This document shows positions 39,018 through 47,389 of a DNA stretch of 64,000 nucleotides, in pieces. Under the pieces are notes generated by a model. That model saw only the letters and a program-made list of their open reading frames with translations. It was not told the origin of the DNA and did no database searches. Position numbers and translations under genes: made by a program. Origin of the DNA: Massilia psychrophila (GTDB taxonomy: Bacteria; Pseudomonadota; Gammaproteobacteria; Burkholderiales; Burkholderiaceae_D); NCBI RefSeq assembly GCF_002760665.1, contig NZ_PDOB01000004.1, forward strand, positions 62,001 to 126,000. The letters run 5' to 3'. Position 1 is the stretch's first letter. The number at the start of each line of letters is the position of its first letter.

Positions 39018-39293
39018 ATGTTTCTAGACCATCCCACAATTACCGCGACCAACAGCTCAACCGAACCGGACCGCCTCGAGCGGCTCAGCCGCGTCTACGG
39101 CTACGTGGTGGCGCTGGCCGACCGCCAGGCCGGTGGGCGTTTCATCGAGAAGGTCGCCCAGCTGCACGACCACAAGGGCACGCTGATCGTGTTCTGGGGC
39201 GACACCCCGAGCGAGGCCGAAAAAGCGTACTTTGCCGATGCGTGGGCCAGCAAGATCGGCGACGGCACCAGCAACGTCGAACACGAAGTCTGA
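39018..39293 (+). CDS. Small conserved hypothetical protein
   Basis: 91 residues with RLSRVYGYVVALADRQAG, FIEKVAQLHDHKGTLIVFWG and EKAYFADAWASKIGDG. Soluble, acidic. CGGAGAAA precedes the ATG. It ends 6 bases before the diguanylate-cyclase-like gene and is probably its operon partner. Function unknown. Confidence 0.65.
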   Translation: MFLDHPTITATNSSTEPDRLERLSRVYGYVVALADRQAGGRFIEKVAQLHDHKGTLIVFWGDTPSEAEKAYFADAWASKIGDGTSNVEHEV

Positions 39294-39299
39294 GGCGCA

Positions 39300-40466
39300 A
39301 TGGATATCACCACCATGCTGCTGGCGCTGGCGCTTGGCAATCTTAGCCTGTGCGCGGCGCTGTTTTTCTTTGAATACGAACGCAAGAGATCGCTGGTGCT
39401 CTCGAGCTGGACAATCGCCAAGCAATGCCAGGGCGCCGCCTGGCTGCTGCTGTACTTGCGCAGCGCCGGCGTGGTGCCGGACCCGGTGGCGATCCTGCTC
39501 GGCTACGCGCTGCTGTTTACCGGCGTCGCGTTCGAAGCGGGCGCGCTGTGGGAAGCGTTTGATCGCGCGCAATGGCGTCGCGCGACGCTGTGGCTGCTGG
39601 TGCCGTCGATCGGACTGTTCGTCGCCTGCTACGTGATCGACGAAACCGCTTTGCGCCCGCTCGCCGGCTCGCTGATCCTCGGCGGCTTCTACCTGTCCGG
39701 CGCTTGCGCGCTGGCGCTCGGCTGGAAGGATGCCAGCATGCTGCGCCGTTTCCTGGCGATCGCCACAAGCCTGCTGGCGCTGCTGGTGGCCGCGCGCGGC
39801 ATGCTGGCGCTGACCATGCCCGCCGGTTGGAACTGGATCAGCAACAGCAACCTTCAGCTGTGGACGTCAAGCGCGTTCTACCTGTTGATGCTGCTGAACG
39901 GTTTTGGTTGCCTGCTGCTCGCGCGCGAGCAAGGGCAGCGCGAGCTAGAACGGCTGGCCGTGGTCGATGCGCTCACCGACATGCCGAACCGGCGCAGCTT
40001 CTTCGCGGCCCTGGCGCCGTGGCTGGCGTTGGCGCGCCGGCCCGGCGTGCCGACCGCGCTGGTGCTGTTCGACCTTGACCAGTTCAAGCGCATCAACGAC
40101 AGCTACGGCCACCCGGCCGGCGACACCGTGCTGCGCGCGGTGGTCGACGTTTGCAAGAAGCACTTGCGCGACAGCGACCAGCTGGGCCGCATGGTCGGCG
40201 TCGAATTCGCCATCTTGCTGCCGCGCACTGGCCTGCCCGAGGCGGCCTTGGTGGCCGAACGGATGCGCGCCGCGATCGCGGCGACCCCGGTCAAGGGCGA
40301 ACGCGCGATGATCGGCATGACCGCCAGCTTCGGCGTCACCACCATCCGCGCCGACGACAGCGTCGTCAGCCTGTTCAAGCGCGCTGACGAAGCGCTGCAG
40401 GCGGCCAAGGCGCTGGGCCGCAACCGCGTGATCGAGGCGGCCATGGCAACGGCGCACGAAGCGTAA
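39300..40466 (+). CDS. Membrane GGDEF protein with degenerate active site
   Basis: 388 residues. Seven or so hydrophobic helices (1-215) form an integral membrane sensor, followed by a GGDEF domain (about 225-380): DALTDMPNRRSFFAALA, FDLDQFKRINDSYGHPAGD, then the signature position reads RMVGVEFAILLP instead of GGEEF. The Glu and Phe remain, but the Gly and first acidic residue are altered (V-G-V-E-F). GTP binding residues upstream are intact. It may be a weak cyclase or a GTP/c-di-GMP-sensing protein. Starts 6 bases after the preceding small gene. Confidence 0.9.
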   Translation: MDITTMLLALALGNLSLCAALFFFEYERKRSLVLSSWTIAKQCQGAAWLLLYLRSAGVVPDPVAILLGYALLFTGVAFEAGALWEAFDRAQWRRATLWLLVPSIGLFVACYVIDETALRPLAGSLILGGFYLSGACALALGWKDASMLRRFLAIATSLLALLVAARGMLALTMPAGWNWISNSNLQLWTSSAFYLLMLLNGFGCLLLAREQGQRELERLAVVDALTDMPNRRSFFAALAPWLALARRPGVPTALVLFDLDQFKRINDSYGHPAGDTVLRAVVDVCKKHLRDSDQLGRMVGVEFAILLPRTGLPEAALVAERMRAAIAATPVKGERAMIGMTASFGVTTIRADDSVVSLFKRADEALQAAKALGRNRVIEAAMATAHEA

Positions 40467-40572
40467 ACGTGTGTGCCGCGCGAGGCGCCAGTGGCGGGCG
40501 AGCCGCCGGCGTGTCATCGGCGTGTCATGCCGCCGCGCTATTGTGGTACGATTTTGCGCGCCGGAGGCCGTC

Positions 40573-42057
40573 ATGACAACGATTGAGAAAGAAGCTGGTA
40601 TGTACGCTGCCGTCGATTTGGGATCCAACAGTTTTCGCCTCCACATCGGCAAGCACGATGGCGAGGCGATCCGCGTCGTCAAGAGCATGCGCGAACCGAT
40701 ACGGCTCGGCGCCGGCATCGATGCGCGCGGCAGCCTGACCGAGGCGGCGATGCAACAGGCGCTGGCCTGTCTGCAGACCTTTCGCGCCGTCTTGTCGGGC
40801 TACCGCCTCGAGGCGGTGCGGGTGGTCGGCACCGCCGCGCTGCGCCTAGCGCGCAACGCCGCCATCTTCATGCCGCTGGCCGAGGAGGCGCTTGGCTATC
40901 CGATCGAGATCATCTCCGGCGAAGAAGAGGGCCGCCTGATCTACATGGGCGTGGCCAATGCGCTGGCGACCCCTGGCGAACGGCGGCTGGTGCTCGACAT
41001 CGGTGGCGGCTCGACCGAACTGGTACTCGGGCGCGGTCTCGATATTGAACGGGTCGAGTCGTTCAGCGTCGGCACCGTCAAGCAAAGCCTGTTGTTTTTT
41101 GTGGACGGTCGCATCGATCGCACCTCGTTCGAAGCGGCGATCCTGTCGGCGCGCAGCCATTTCGAGGACGCCGCGCCGCCATACCACCCACAATACTGGC
41201 GCACCGCCTACGGCTCGTCCGGCACCATCCGCGCGCTCGCCGAAGTAATTTCCCGCAACAAGCTTGGCGACGGCTTGCTGTCGCCGCAATCGCTGGACGC
41301 GCTCAAGCACTGTTTCATCGACTTCGGCCAGGTCGCCAACATCGACATGCCGGGCCTACGCGCGGACCGCGCCGGCACCATCATCGGCGGACTGGCGATC
41401 CTGATCGCGCTGGTTGCCGAACTGGGCATCGACGTGCTGGTGCCGGTCGACGCCGGCTTGCGCATGGGCGTGATGTGGGACCTGTACGCGCGCTCGATGC
41501 AGTGCGACCGGCGCGACGAATCGGTGCGCCTGCTGGCCGAGAAATTCCGCGCCGAGACAACGCGCGGCGAGCGCGTGGCGCACGAGTCGGCGGCGCTGTA
41601 TTCGCAACTCAAACCATCGGCCGACACCTACGTCAAGCTGCTGAACTGGAGCGCGCAGCTGCACGAAGTGGGCATGGTGGTGTCGCAGACCGGCTATCAC
41701 AAGCATGCCGCCTACATGGTCGAAAACGCCGACCTGCCCGGTTTTACCGCGCGCGAGCAGAAAGCGATGGCGCGGCTGATCGTGGCGCAGAAGGGCAACC
41801 TGCGCAAGATCGGCGAGGCGCTGACCGATCCCGATTTCGCCAAGGCGGTGCTGGCCCTGCGGCTGGCGATCCTGCTGATGCATGCCCGCATCGAGGCCGA
41901 TTTCAGCGAACTCAAACTGCGCATGAAGAGCAGGATCGAGCTCGACATCAAGCGCGACTGGGTCGCTCACCATCCGACCGTATCCTACTGGATCGAGAAG
42001 GAACAGGAATGGTGGGAAGAGGTGGGCGTCGATTTTTGCGTGCGCACCAGCGCGTAG
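40573..42057 (+). CDS. ppx: Ppx/GppA family phosphatase
   Basis: 494-residue exopolyphosphatase or pppGpp phosphatase. ASKHA fold signatures: AAVDLGSNSFRLHIGK (phosphate 1), VVGTAALRLARN, ISGEEEGRLIYMGV, VLDIGGGSTELVLGRG (phosphate 2) and YGSSGTIRALAEV. A C-terminal HD-like helical domain (about 310-490) has LNWSAQLHEVGMVVS and GYHKHAAYMVEN. The start ATG 40573 (MTTIEKEAGMYAAVDLG) has GGAGG 7 bases upstream; an extended frame from 40471 is ignored. ppx versus gppA cannot be decided from sequence alone. Confidence 0.92.
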   Translation: MTTIEKEAGMYAAVDLGSNSFRLHIGKHDGEAIRVVKSMREPIRLGAGIDARGSLTEAAMQQALACLQTFRAVLSGYRLEAVRVVGTAALRLARNAAIFMPLAEEALGYPIEIISGEEEGRLIYMGVANALATPGERRLVLDIGGGSTELVLGRGLDIERVESFSVGTVKQSLLFFVDGRIDRTSFEAAILSARSHFEDAAPPYHPQYWRTAYGSSGTIRALAEVISRNKLGDGLLSPQSLDALKHCFIDFGQVANIDMPGLRADRAGTIIGGLAILIALVAELGIDVLVPVDAGLRMGVMWDLYARSMQCDRRDESVRLLAEKFRAETTRGERVAHESAALYSQLKPSADTYVKLLNWSAQLHEVGMVVSQTGYHKHAAYMVENADLPGFTAREQKAMARLIVAQKGNLRKIGEALTDPDFAKAVLALRLAILLMHARIEADFSELKLRMKSRIELDIKRDWVAHHPTVSYWIEKEQEWWEEVGVDFCVRTSA

Positions 42058-42150
42058 CTGGCGAGCGGATGTGCTTGTTTCGGGCGGAGGTCGGAAAAAT
42101 AGACTATATTGTTTAGACCATTTTAAATTTATTCACCGGAGAAGCCAACA

Positions 42151-42669
42151 ATGCGTAAACCTGCAGCCGTAAAAACAACCAGCGCCGCACCGGCACAACT
42201 GCCCGCCACCGCGGCTGCACAACCTGCAGCGAAAGCGGCCGCCAAGCCAGCCGTCAAGCCTGAAAGTACGCCAGCAGCCGGCAAAGCGGCGACGGCAAAG
42301 CCGGCGCCAGCGGCGGCGCGCGCGAAACCGGCAGTCAAGGCCGCTCCGGCAAAGGCGGCGGCGCCAAAATCGGCGCGCCAGGCCGCCGCGAAGCGGCCGG
42401 CATCGCCGGCGACACCGGCAACCGGCGAGCCGGTACGCGAAAAAGGGCGCAAGGCCAGACTGGTGCGCGACAGTTTCACCATGCCTGAGCACGAATACGA
42501 GCTGCTCGGCCAGGTAAAAAAGGCCTGCCTGAAGGCCGGTTTCGAGATCAAGAAAAGCGAACTGCTGCGAATCGGCGTCGCGCTGATCGGCCAGCTCGAC
42601 CTGGCCACCTTGCAAAATGTTCTAGCCAGCCTGCCGCAGCTCAAGACCGGGCGTCCGAAGAAAATCTGA
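42151..42669 (+). CDS. Ala/Lys/Pro-rich histone-H1-like protein with C-terminal conserved domain
   Basis: 172 residues. Residues 1-100 are almost only A, K, P and T (e.g. AKAAAKPAVKPESTPAAGKA), like bacterial histone-H1 or AlgP-type tails. Residues 101-172 form a compact conserved part (VRDSFTMPEHEYELLGQVK, KSELLRIGVALIGQLD), ribbon-helix-helix-like: a beta strand, then helices. A nucleoid-associated or DNA-binding role is likely. CCGGAGAAG precedes the ATG. The repeat-rich coding DNA may vary in length between strains. Confidence 0.7.
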   Translation: MRKPAAVKTTSAAPAQLPATAAAQPAAKAAAKPAVKPESTPAAGKAATAKPAPAAARAKPAVKAAPAKAAAPKSARQAAAKRPASPATPATGEPVREKGRKARLVRDSFTMPEHEYELLGQVKKACLKAGFEIKKSELLRIGVALIGQLDLATLQNVLASLPQLKTGRPKKI

Positions 42670-42699
42670 GTCCGCGCCGCCGCCTGGGCGGCGTATTTG

Positions 42700-42987
42700 C
42701 TAGTGCATCGAGTCGATCGCCAGTTCCTTCAGGTCGCGGATACTCATGTCCGATTTCTCGTGCATGCGCAACAAAATGGTCGCACCCACCGCCAGCTTGC
42801 GGTGCCGGATCTTGCTGACGATCGGCGGCTGCACTTCCAGCACCCTGCACAACTCCGCATCATTTTTGAGATTGAGCTTTGCGATCAAGGTGTCGAGCAA
42901 CTTGTTGGGTACAAAGCTCGATGGCTCGAGCGCCCGCGCCCGGTTCATCGCTTCAATCATTTCTTGTTTCTTTTGCCGTACGTTCAT
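42700..42987 (-). CDS. Small helix-turn-helix DNA-binding protein
   Basis: 95 residues: a basic start (MNVRQKKQEMIEAMNRARAL), then LIAKLNLKNDAELCRVLEVQ and PPIVSKIRHRKLAVGATILL, a phage-repressor-like HTH (ND.ELCR.L.V....VSKIR). GGAGG lies 5 bases before ATG 42987; a longer frame to 43041 is unlikely. It lies downstream of the five-gene ABC transporter row on the same strand. Confidence 0.7.
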   Translation of the reverse strand: MNVRQKKQEMIEAMNRARALEPSSFVPNKLLDTLIAKLNLKNDAELCRVLEVQPPIVSKIRHRKLAVGATILLRMHEKSDMSIRDLKELAIDSMH

Positions 42988-43168
42988 CTGGTCCTCCGCC
43001 TTGGTCCGGTGCTGCTCAATAATTTCCCGCTTGTTCCTCAACGTTTCCTGAAAAACAATCCAATCGTTACATTTGGAGGTATTTCATGCAGATTGAGTTG
43101 GTCGCGATAATACTACGGGGAAGGAATTTTTGCGGGAATGAACGTAACATCGTTAAAAAAACAAGGTT

Positions 43169-43825
43169 TCAGAGGCCGTTTGGCGACAGAATCAGGCCCG
43201 CGCGTGACAATATGAGTATTTTGTCGGCTTTCGCCGCGGCCGCGTGCGAGTGGGTGACCATGATGGCGCTGGCGCCGCTGGCCTTGATTTCGGCGCGCAG
43301 CAGTTCGAGCACGCTGTGGGCCGTGTCCGGGTCGAGGTTGCCGGTAGGCTCGTCGGCCAGCACCAGCGCCGGCCGGTGCACCAGCGCGCGGGCGATCGCC
43401 ACCCGCTGCATCTCGCCGCCCGACAACTGGCGCGGGAAATCGTCGCCGCGCCCATCAAGGCCGACCGCCGCCAGCATCTCGCCGGCGCGCGCCAGGCTGG
43501 CATTGTTGAGCAGCAGCGGCAAGGCGACGTTTTGCCGCAAGGTCAGGTGCGGCAGCACGTGAAAGGCCTGGAAAATAAAACCCATGCGCGATCGCCGCAG
43601 GCGGGTGGCGGCGTCGTCGTCGAGGGCGGACATCGGCTGGCCATCGACCAGCACGTCGCCGCTGTCGGGTGCGTCGAGCCCGGCGATCAGGTTCAGCAGG
43701 GTCGATTTGCCGACCCCCGATTCGCCCATGATGGCGACGAATTCGCCGGCCGCGAAGCGGTGCGACAAGCTTGCCAGCACGGTGCGTCCGCCATAGGATT
43801 TTGAAACTTCACGCAGTTCGAGCAT
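43169..43825 (-). CDS. ABC transporter ATPase of the LolD/MacB type, last gene of the transporter row
   Basis: 218 residues: Walker A GESGVGKST, Q-loop FIFQAFHVLPHLTLRQN, signature LSGGEMQRVAIARAL, Walker B LVLADEPTGNLDP, H-loop VTHSH. Family features (ADEPTGNLD, GFIFQ) are those of LolD/FtsE/MacB export-type ATPases, not of PhnC. No MacB/FtsX-type permease is adjacent; the gene starts 13 bases after the second PhnE-like permease. It may work with a permease encoded elsewhere or be a second ATPase for the importer. Confidence 0.9.
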   Translation of the reverse strand: MLELREVSKSYGGRTVLASLSHRFAAGEFVAIMGESGVGKSTLLNLIAGLDAPDSGDVLVDGQPMSALDDDAATRLRRSRMGFIFQAFHVLPHLTLRQNVALPLLLNNASLARAGEMLAAVGLDGRGDDFPRQLSGGEMQRVAIARALVHRPALVLADEPTGNLDPDTAHSVLELLRAEIKASGASAIMVTHSHAAAAKADKILILSRAGLILSPNGL

Positions 43826-43838
43826 GGCAGGTATCCGA

Positions 43839-44636
43839 TCAGCGCCGGGTTAGCGCGTGGCGCATGGCAAAGCTGAGCGCATCGACCATCGCCACCAGTA
43901 TCAGCATGCAGATCACCACCGTCGCCGCATCCTGCATCTGGAACAACGACAGGTGGTACTTGAGCATCTGGCCAAGCCCGCCGGCGCCGACCACGCCCAG
44001 CACGGTCGCGGCGCGGATGTTGTTCTCCCAGCGGTACAGCGTGTACGACAGCATCTGCGGCAGCGTTTGCGGCAAGGTCGCGTAAAAGAACGACGCCATT
44101 GCTGCCGCGCCGTTGGTACGCAGCGTCTGTTCCGGCAGCGGCTCGGCGTTTTCCAGCGCGTCGGCAAACAGCCGTCCGAGCACGCCGCTGGTATGCAGGG
44201 CCAGCGCCAGCGTGCCGGCGAACGGGCCCAGGCCAGCCGCCACCAGCAGTAGCGAAGCCCACACCAGTTCCGGGATCGAGCGCAGCACATTGAGGATCGC
44301 GCGCGCCGTCGCGCGCGCAAGAATGCCAAAACGGCCGGCCGCCGGCAGTGCCAGGGCCAGGCCGCCGAGCACCGCCAGCAGGGTGCCGAGCGCGGACATC
44401 GACAGCGTTTCGGCCGTCGCTTCCAGGCACTTGCGCAAGAACGGCGGCGACAGCTCGGGCGGGGCGAAGCCGGCCAGAAATTCGGTTGTCGTGTCCAGCG
44501 CCTGCGGCGTGAAAAACTCCGACAGTTTCAAAGGCAGCGAGGCGAAGCTGGCCACCACCAGCGCGCCCAGGGCCGCGAGCAGCAGATAGCCGGATGCCGA
44601 GCGCGGCGGCGCGGCCGGCATCTGCATCGGCGTCAC
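43839..44636 (-). CDS. phnE: PhnE-like ABC permease 2
   Basis: 265-residue inner-membrane permease with about six helices. The cytoplasmic-loop signature reads ANVRAATVLGVVGAGGLGQ in the related form IRAATVLGVVGAGGLGQ, which is PhnE-typical. LNVLRSIPELVWASLLLVA is the other conserved helix of the family. It overlaps the upstream permease gene by 4 bases. With its partner it would form the membrane channel of the importer. See the transporter finding for the substrate. Confidence 0.9.
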   Translation of the reverse strand: MTPMQMPAAPPRSASGYLLLAALGALVVASFASLPLKLSEFFTPQALDTTTEFLAGFAPPELSPPFLRKCLEATAETLSMSALGTLLAVLGGLALALPAAGRFGILARATARAILNVLRSIPELVWASLLLVAAGLGPFAGTLALALHTSGVLGRLFADALENAEPLPEQTLRTNGAAAMASFFYATLPQTLPQMLSYTLYRWENNIRAATVLGVVGAGGLGQMLKYHLSLFQMQDAATVVICMLILVAMVDALSFAMRHALTRR

Positions 44637-45487
44637 CCCAGCCTCCTGCGCAGCATCTTCGAGATGGCGTCGGCCAAGGCGACCAGCAGCACGAACACAA
44701 TCAGCATGGTCGCCGTTTCGCCGCCGTCCATGTTGCGGGTCGATTCATCCATGCGCTGGCCGAGGCCGCCGGCGCCGACGAAACCCATCACCGCCGAACC
44801 GCGGATTGCGCATTCCCAGCGATACACCGTGTACGACACCAGCTCGGCGGCCGATTCCGGCAGCGCGCCATACAACAGCGCCGGCAGGCGCGCGCTGCCG
44901 TTGGCCAGCAGGATGCCGGTTGCATGGGCATCGGACGATTCGATAATCTCGGCGTAGACCTTGCCGAGCATGCCGCTATAGGTCAGGGCGATTGCCAGCA
45001 CGCCGGCGGTGGGGCCCAGGCCCACCACGCGCACGAACAGCAGCGCCCATACCAGTTCGGGCACGCTGCGCAGCAGCACCAGCAGCCAGCGCACGCATTG
45101 GCGCACCAGCCTGGAGGCAAAGCGCATGCGGCCGGTGCCGAGGCGCGAAATCGACAGCCGCTCGGTGACGATCAGCGTGGCGGGAATCGCGCCCAATAGC
45201 GCCAAGGTCAGGCCGGCGGTGGCGATCGCCACCGTCTCCCAGGTGCCGCGCAGCACAAGCTGAAGAAATTCAATGGAATGCGCGGGGCGCAGGAAGCCGG
45301 CCAGGTAGGCGCCGGCCGCGCCCAGGCTCTGCGTGTCGAACAGGATCCACGGCTTGAATTCGCTGTACACCAGCGCCGGCCACAGGATGGCCAGGCCGAT
45401 GATGGCCGCGCTGACGCGGCTGCGCCAGGCCGGGTCGGGCGGGGGGCGGGACGATCCCGGGGACGGGTTCAAAAAAGTGGTGGGCAT
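44633..45487 (-). CDS. phnE: PhnE-like ABC permease 1
   Basis: 284 residues, about six membrane helices. Contains LLRSVPELVWALLFVRVVGL and IRGSAVMGFVGAGGLGQ, the EAA-type loop that contacts the ATPase. The arrangement of two different PhnE-like proteins next to each other suggests a heterodimeric channel. It lies 12 bases after the PhnC-like ATPase gene and overlaps permease 2. Confidence 0.9.
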   Translation of the reverse strand: MPTTFLNPSPGSSRPPPDPAWRSRVSAAIIGLAILWPALVYSEFKPWILFDTQSLGAAGAYLAGFLRPAHSIEFLQLVLRGTWETVAIATAGLTLALLGAIPATLIVTERLSISRLGTGRMRFASRLVRQCVRWLLVLLRSVPELVWALLFVRVVGLGPTAGVLAIALTYSGMLGKVYAEIIESSDAHATGILLANGSARLPALLYGALPESAAELVSYTVYRWECAIRGSAVMGFVGAGGLGQRMDESTRNMDGGETATMLIVFVLLVALADAISKMLRRRLG

Positions 45488-45499
45488 CAGGCTTGGCGC

Positions 45500-46318
45500 T
45501 TAAAAGCAGGCGCCGACGGCCAGACGCTCCGGCGTTTCGTGCAGCGCCAAAGGGGCGGCATGCAACGCCTCGTTGCGGTACAGCGCATCGATCATCGCGT
45601 CCGTCACCTGCTCGCGCGGGCAGTCGAACACGATGCGGCCGTCGCGCAGGCCGACGATGCGGGCAAAATTGGCGCGCGCGATATCGACCTGGTGCAGGCT
45701 GCAAACCAGGGTGGCGTTGCGGCTGGCCGCTTCCTGCTGCAAGGTCGACAACGTTATTTGCGACAGCGCCGGATCGAGCGCCGACAGCGGCTCGTCGACC
45801 AGGAACGCCTCGGCCGACGACAGCAGCAGGCGCGCCAGGCCGCAGCGCTGGCGCTCGCCGCCAGAGAGCCGGTCGACCCGCGCGTACAGCTTGTCGCCAA
45901 GGCCAAAGCGCAGCAAGGCGTCGTAGGCCGCCTGCGGATCGACCGGCTTGATGAGCGAAACCAAGGCGCGCCACAGCGTCCACTGCGGCAGGCGCGCCGC
46001 CAGCACCGCCGTCACCACGCGCTGGCGCGGCGGCAGCGGCGGCGTTTGCGGCGCCAGGCACTGGCGCGCGCGCAGCGTGTGGCGCTGCTGTTCCGGCAGC
46101 GACCAGGGATCCTGGTCGAAAATCTGAAAATTGCCGCTAGACGGCTTCTGCGCGCACGCCAGCGTCGCCAGCAGCGTGGTCTTGCCGGCACCCGACGGCC
46201 CGATGATGGCGACCTGCTCGCCATGCTCGACGACCAGGTCGATGTCGTGCAGGGCAGGCGCGCCGCCACTAGCGCCGAGGTGGCGCACCGTCAGTTTATC
46301 GAGGCGGTAAGTCGTCAT
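45500..46318 (-). CDS. phnC: PhnC-like ABC importer ATPase
   Basis: 272 residues: Walker A GPSGAGKTTLL (about 40-50), signature LSGGERQRCGLARLLL, Walker B AFLVDEPLSALDP, and H-loop CSLHQVDIAR, the phosphonate-type form in which His is followed by Gln. This matches PhnC-type importer ATPases. The Q-loop (RARQCLAPQ) is somewhat atypical. It is 24 bases after the binding-protein gene. Confidence 0.9.
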   Translation of the reverse strand: MTTYRLDKLTVRHLGASGGAPALHDIDLVVEHGEQVAIIGPSGAGKTTLLATLACAQKPSSGNFQIFDQDPWSLPEQQRHTLRARQCLAPQTPPLPPRQRVVTAVLAARLPQWTLWRALVSLIKPVDPQAAYDALLRFGLGDKLYARVDRLSGGERQRCGLARLLLSSAEAFLVDEPLSALDPALSQITLSTLQQEAASRNATLVCSLHQVDIARANFARIVGLRDGRIVFDCPREQVTDAMIDALYRNEALHAAPLALHETPERLAVGACF

Positions 46319-46342
46319 AACGGCCGGTCGACTGCATGAGAA

Positions 46343-47230
46343 TTATTTCAGCAAGCCGGCGCTGTGGGCGGCTTTTTCGATATCGCCGTAGTTCTCGGCG
46401 CGGGTCGGGATGAATTTGCTGGCGCGCTGCAGATCGAGGATTTCCTTGCCTTCAGGCGTCGATTTGTCGAGCGCCAGGAAAGCGTCGGTGATTTTCTTTT
46501 TCAGCGCCGGCGCCATGTCGGAACGAACGCTCCAGTTGTAATCGAAGTAGCCGGGAGTGGTGTAAAACACGCGCACCACAGCCGGGTCGACCTTCTTTTC
46601 GTTGACCAGCTTTTCCCACACCGAGATGTTAAGCGCGCCGGCGTCGACCTTGCCGCCGGCGACCGACGCCACCGTCGCGTCATGCGCGCCGGAAAACGCG
46701 ATGCGTTTCAGGTCGGTATCCGGATTGACCTTGGCGGCCAGCAGGTAGGAGCGCGGCATCAGGTGGCCCGAGGTCGACGACTCGGAACCGAACGACAGCG
46801 TCTTGCCCTTCAGGTCTTCGAGCTTGCTGATGTCCTTGTTGGTGGTAATGAACACCGAGCGGAATTTTTCGTCCTCGAGACGCTGCACCAGCGGCGTGAC
46901 CATGCCCTTGCTGCGCACATTGGCCTGAACGAAGGTAAAGCCGCCGAGCCAGACCATGTCGATCTTCTTGTTGACCAAGCCTTCGACCGACGCCGCGTAG
47001 TCGGTGACGGGGGTAAATTCGACTTTCAGGCCGGTCGCCTTCGCCAGGTAATCGCCGAGCGGCTTGAACTTGCGCTGCAGTTCGGTGGGCGCCTCGTCCG
47101 GAATTGCCGAAACGCGCAGCACGCCAGGCGTGTTCTGCGCGCAGACGGCGCTTGACGCGAACATCAGGCCGGCGCAAACGGTGGCGCCGAGCATCGATTT
47201 CAGGGTGCTCAGTGATGAAAAGTGGCTCAT
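46343..47230 (-). CDS. phnD: PhnD-like periplasmic binding protein, probable selenium-oxyanion (selenate/selenite) binder
   Basis: 295 residues with a signal peptide (about 1-31, ending SAVCA). LRVSAIPDEAPTELQRKFKP opens the mature part. VTDYAASVEGLVNKKIDMVW and LGGFTFVQA identify the PhnD fold. From memory, this combination belongs to the branch NCBI/TIGRFAM label 'putative selenate ABC transporter substrate-binding protein' rather than to true phosphonate binders, and that branch tracks with selD. A selD-senB-senA cluster lies 14 kb away and egtD is divergently adjacent. Substrate assignment is inference; the PhnD-family call is firm. Confidence 0.85.
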   Translation of the reverse strand: MSHFSSLSTLKSMLGATVCAGLMFASSAVCAQNTPGVLRVSAIPDEAPTELQRKFKPLGDYLAKATGLKVEFTPVTDYAASVEGLVNKKIDMVWLGGFTFVQANVRSKGMVTPLVQRLEDEKFRSVFITTNKDISKLEDLKGKTLSFGSESSTSGHLMPRSYLLAAKVNPDTDLKRIAFSGAHDATVASVAGGKVDAGALNISVWEKLVNEKKVDPAVVRVFYTTPGYFDYNWSVRSDMAPALKKKITDAFLALDKSTPEGKEILDLQRASKFIPTRAENYGDIEKAAHSAGLLK

Positions 47231-47389
47231 AAACCCTTTCGGTGAAGAAATTGAATGGATCCGGCAGCCGGCGCGGGACGTTTCGATGTTCCCGCGAGTG
47301 CTGAAAATCAGGAGATTCAGCTATCATAACAAATACACAGCTAATTAAAATCTGTCAGGGCGCTGTTGCGCGCTGTGGTGCGCCCATAG

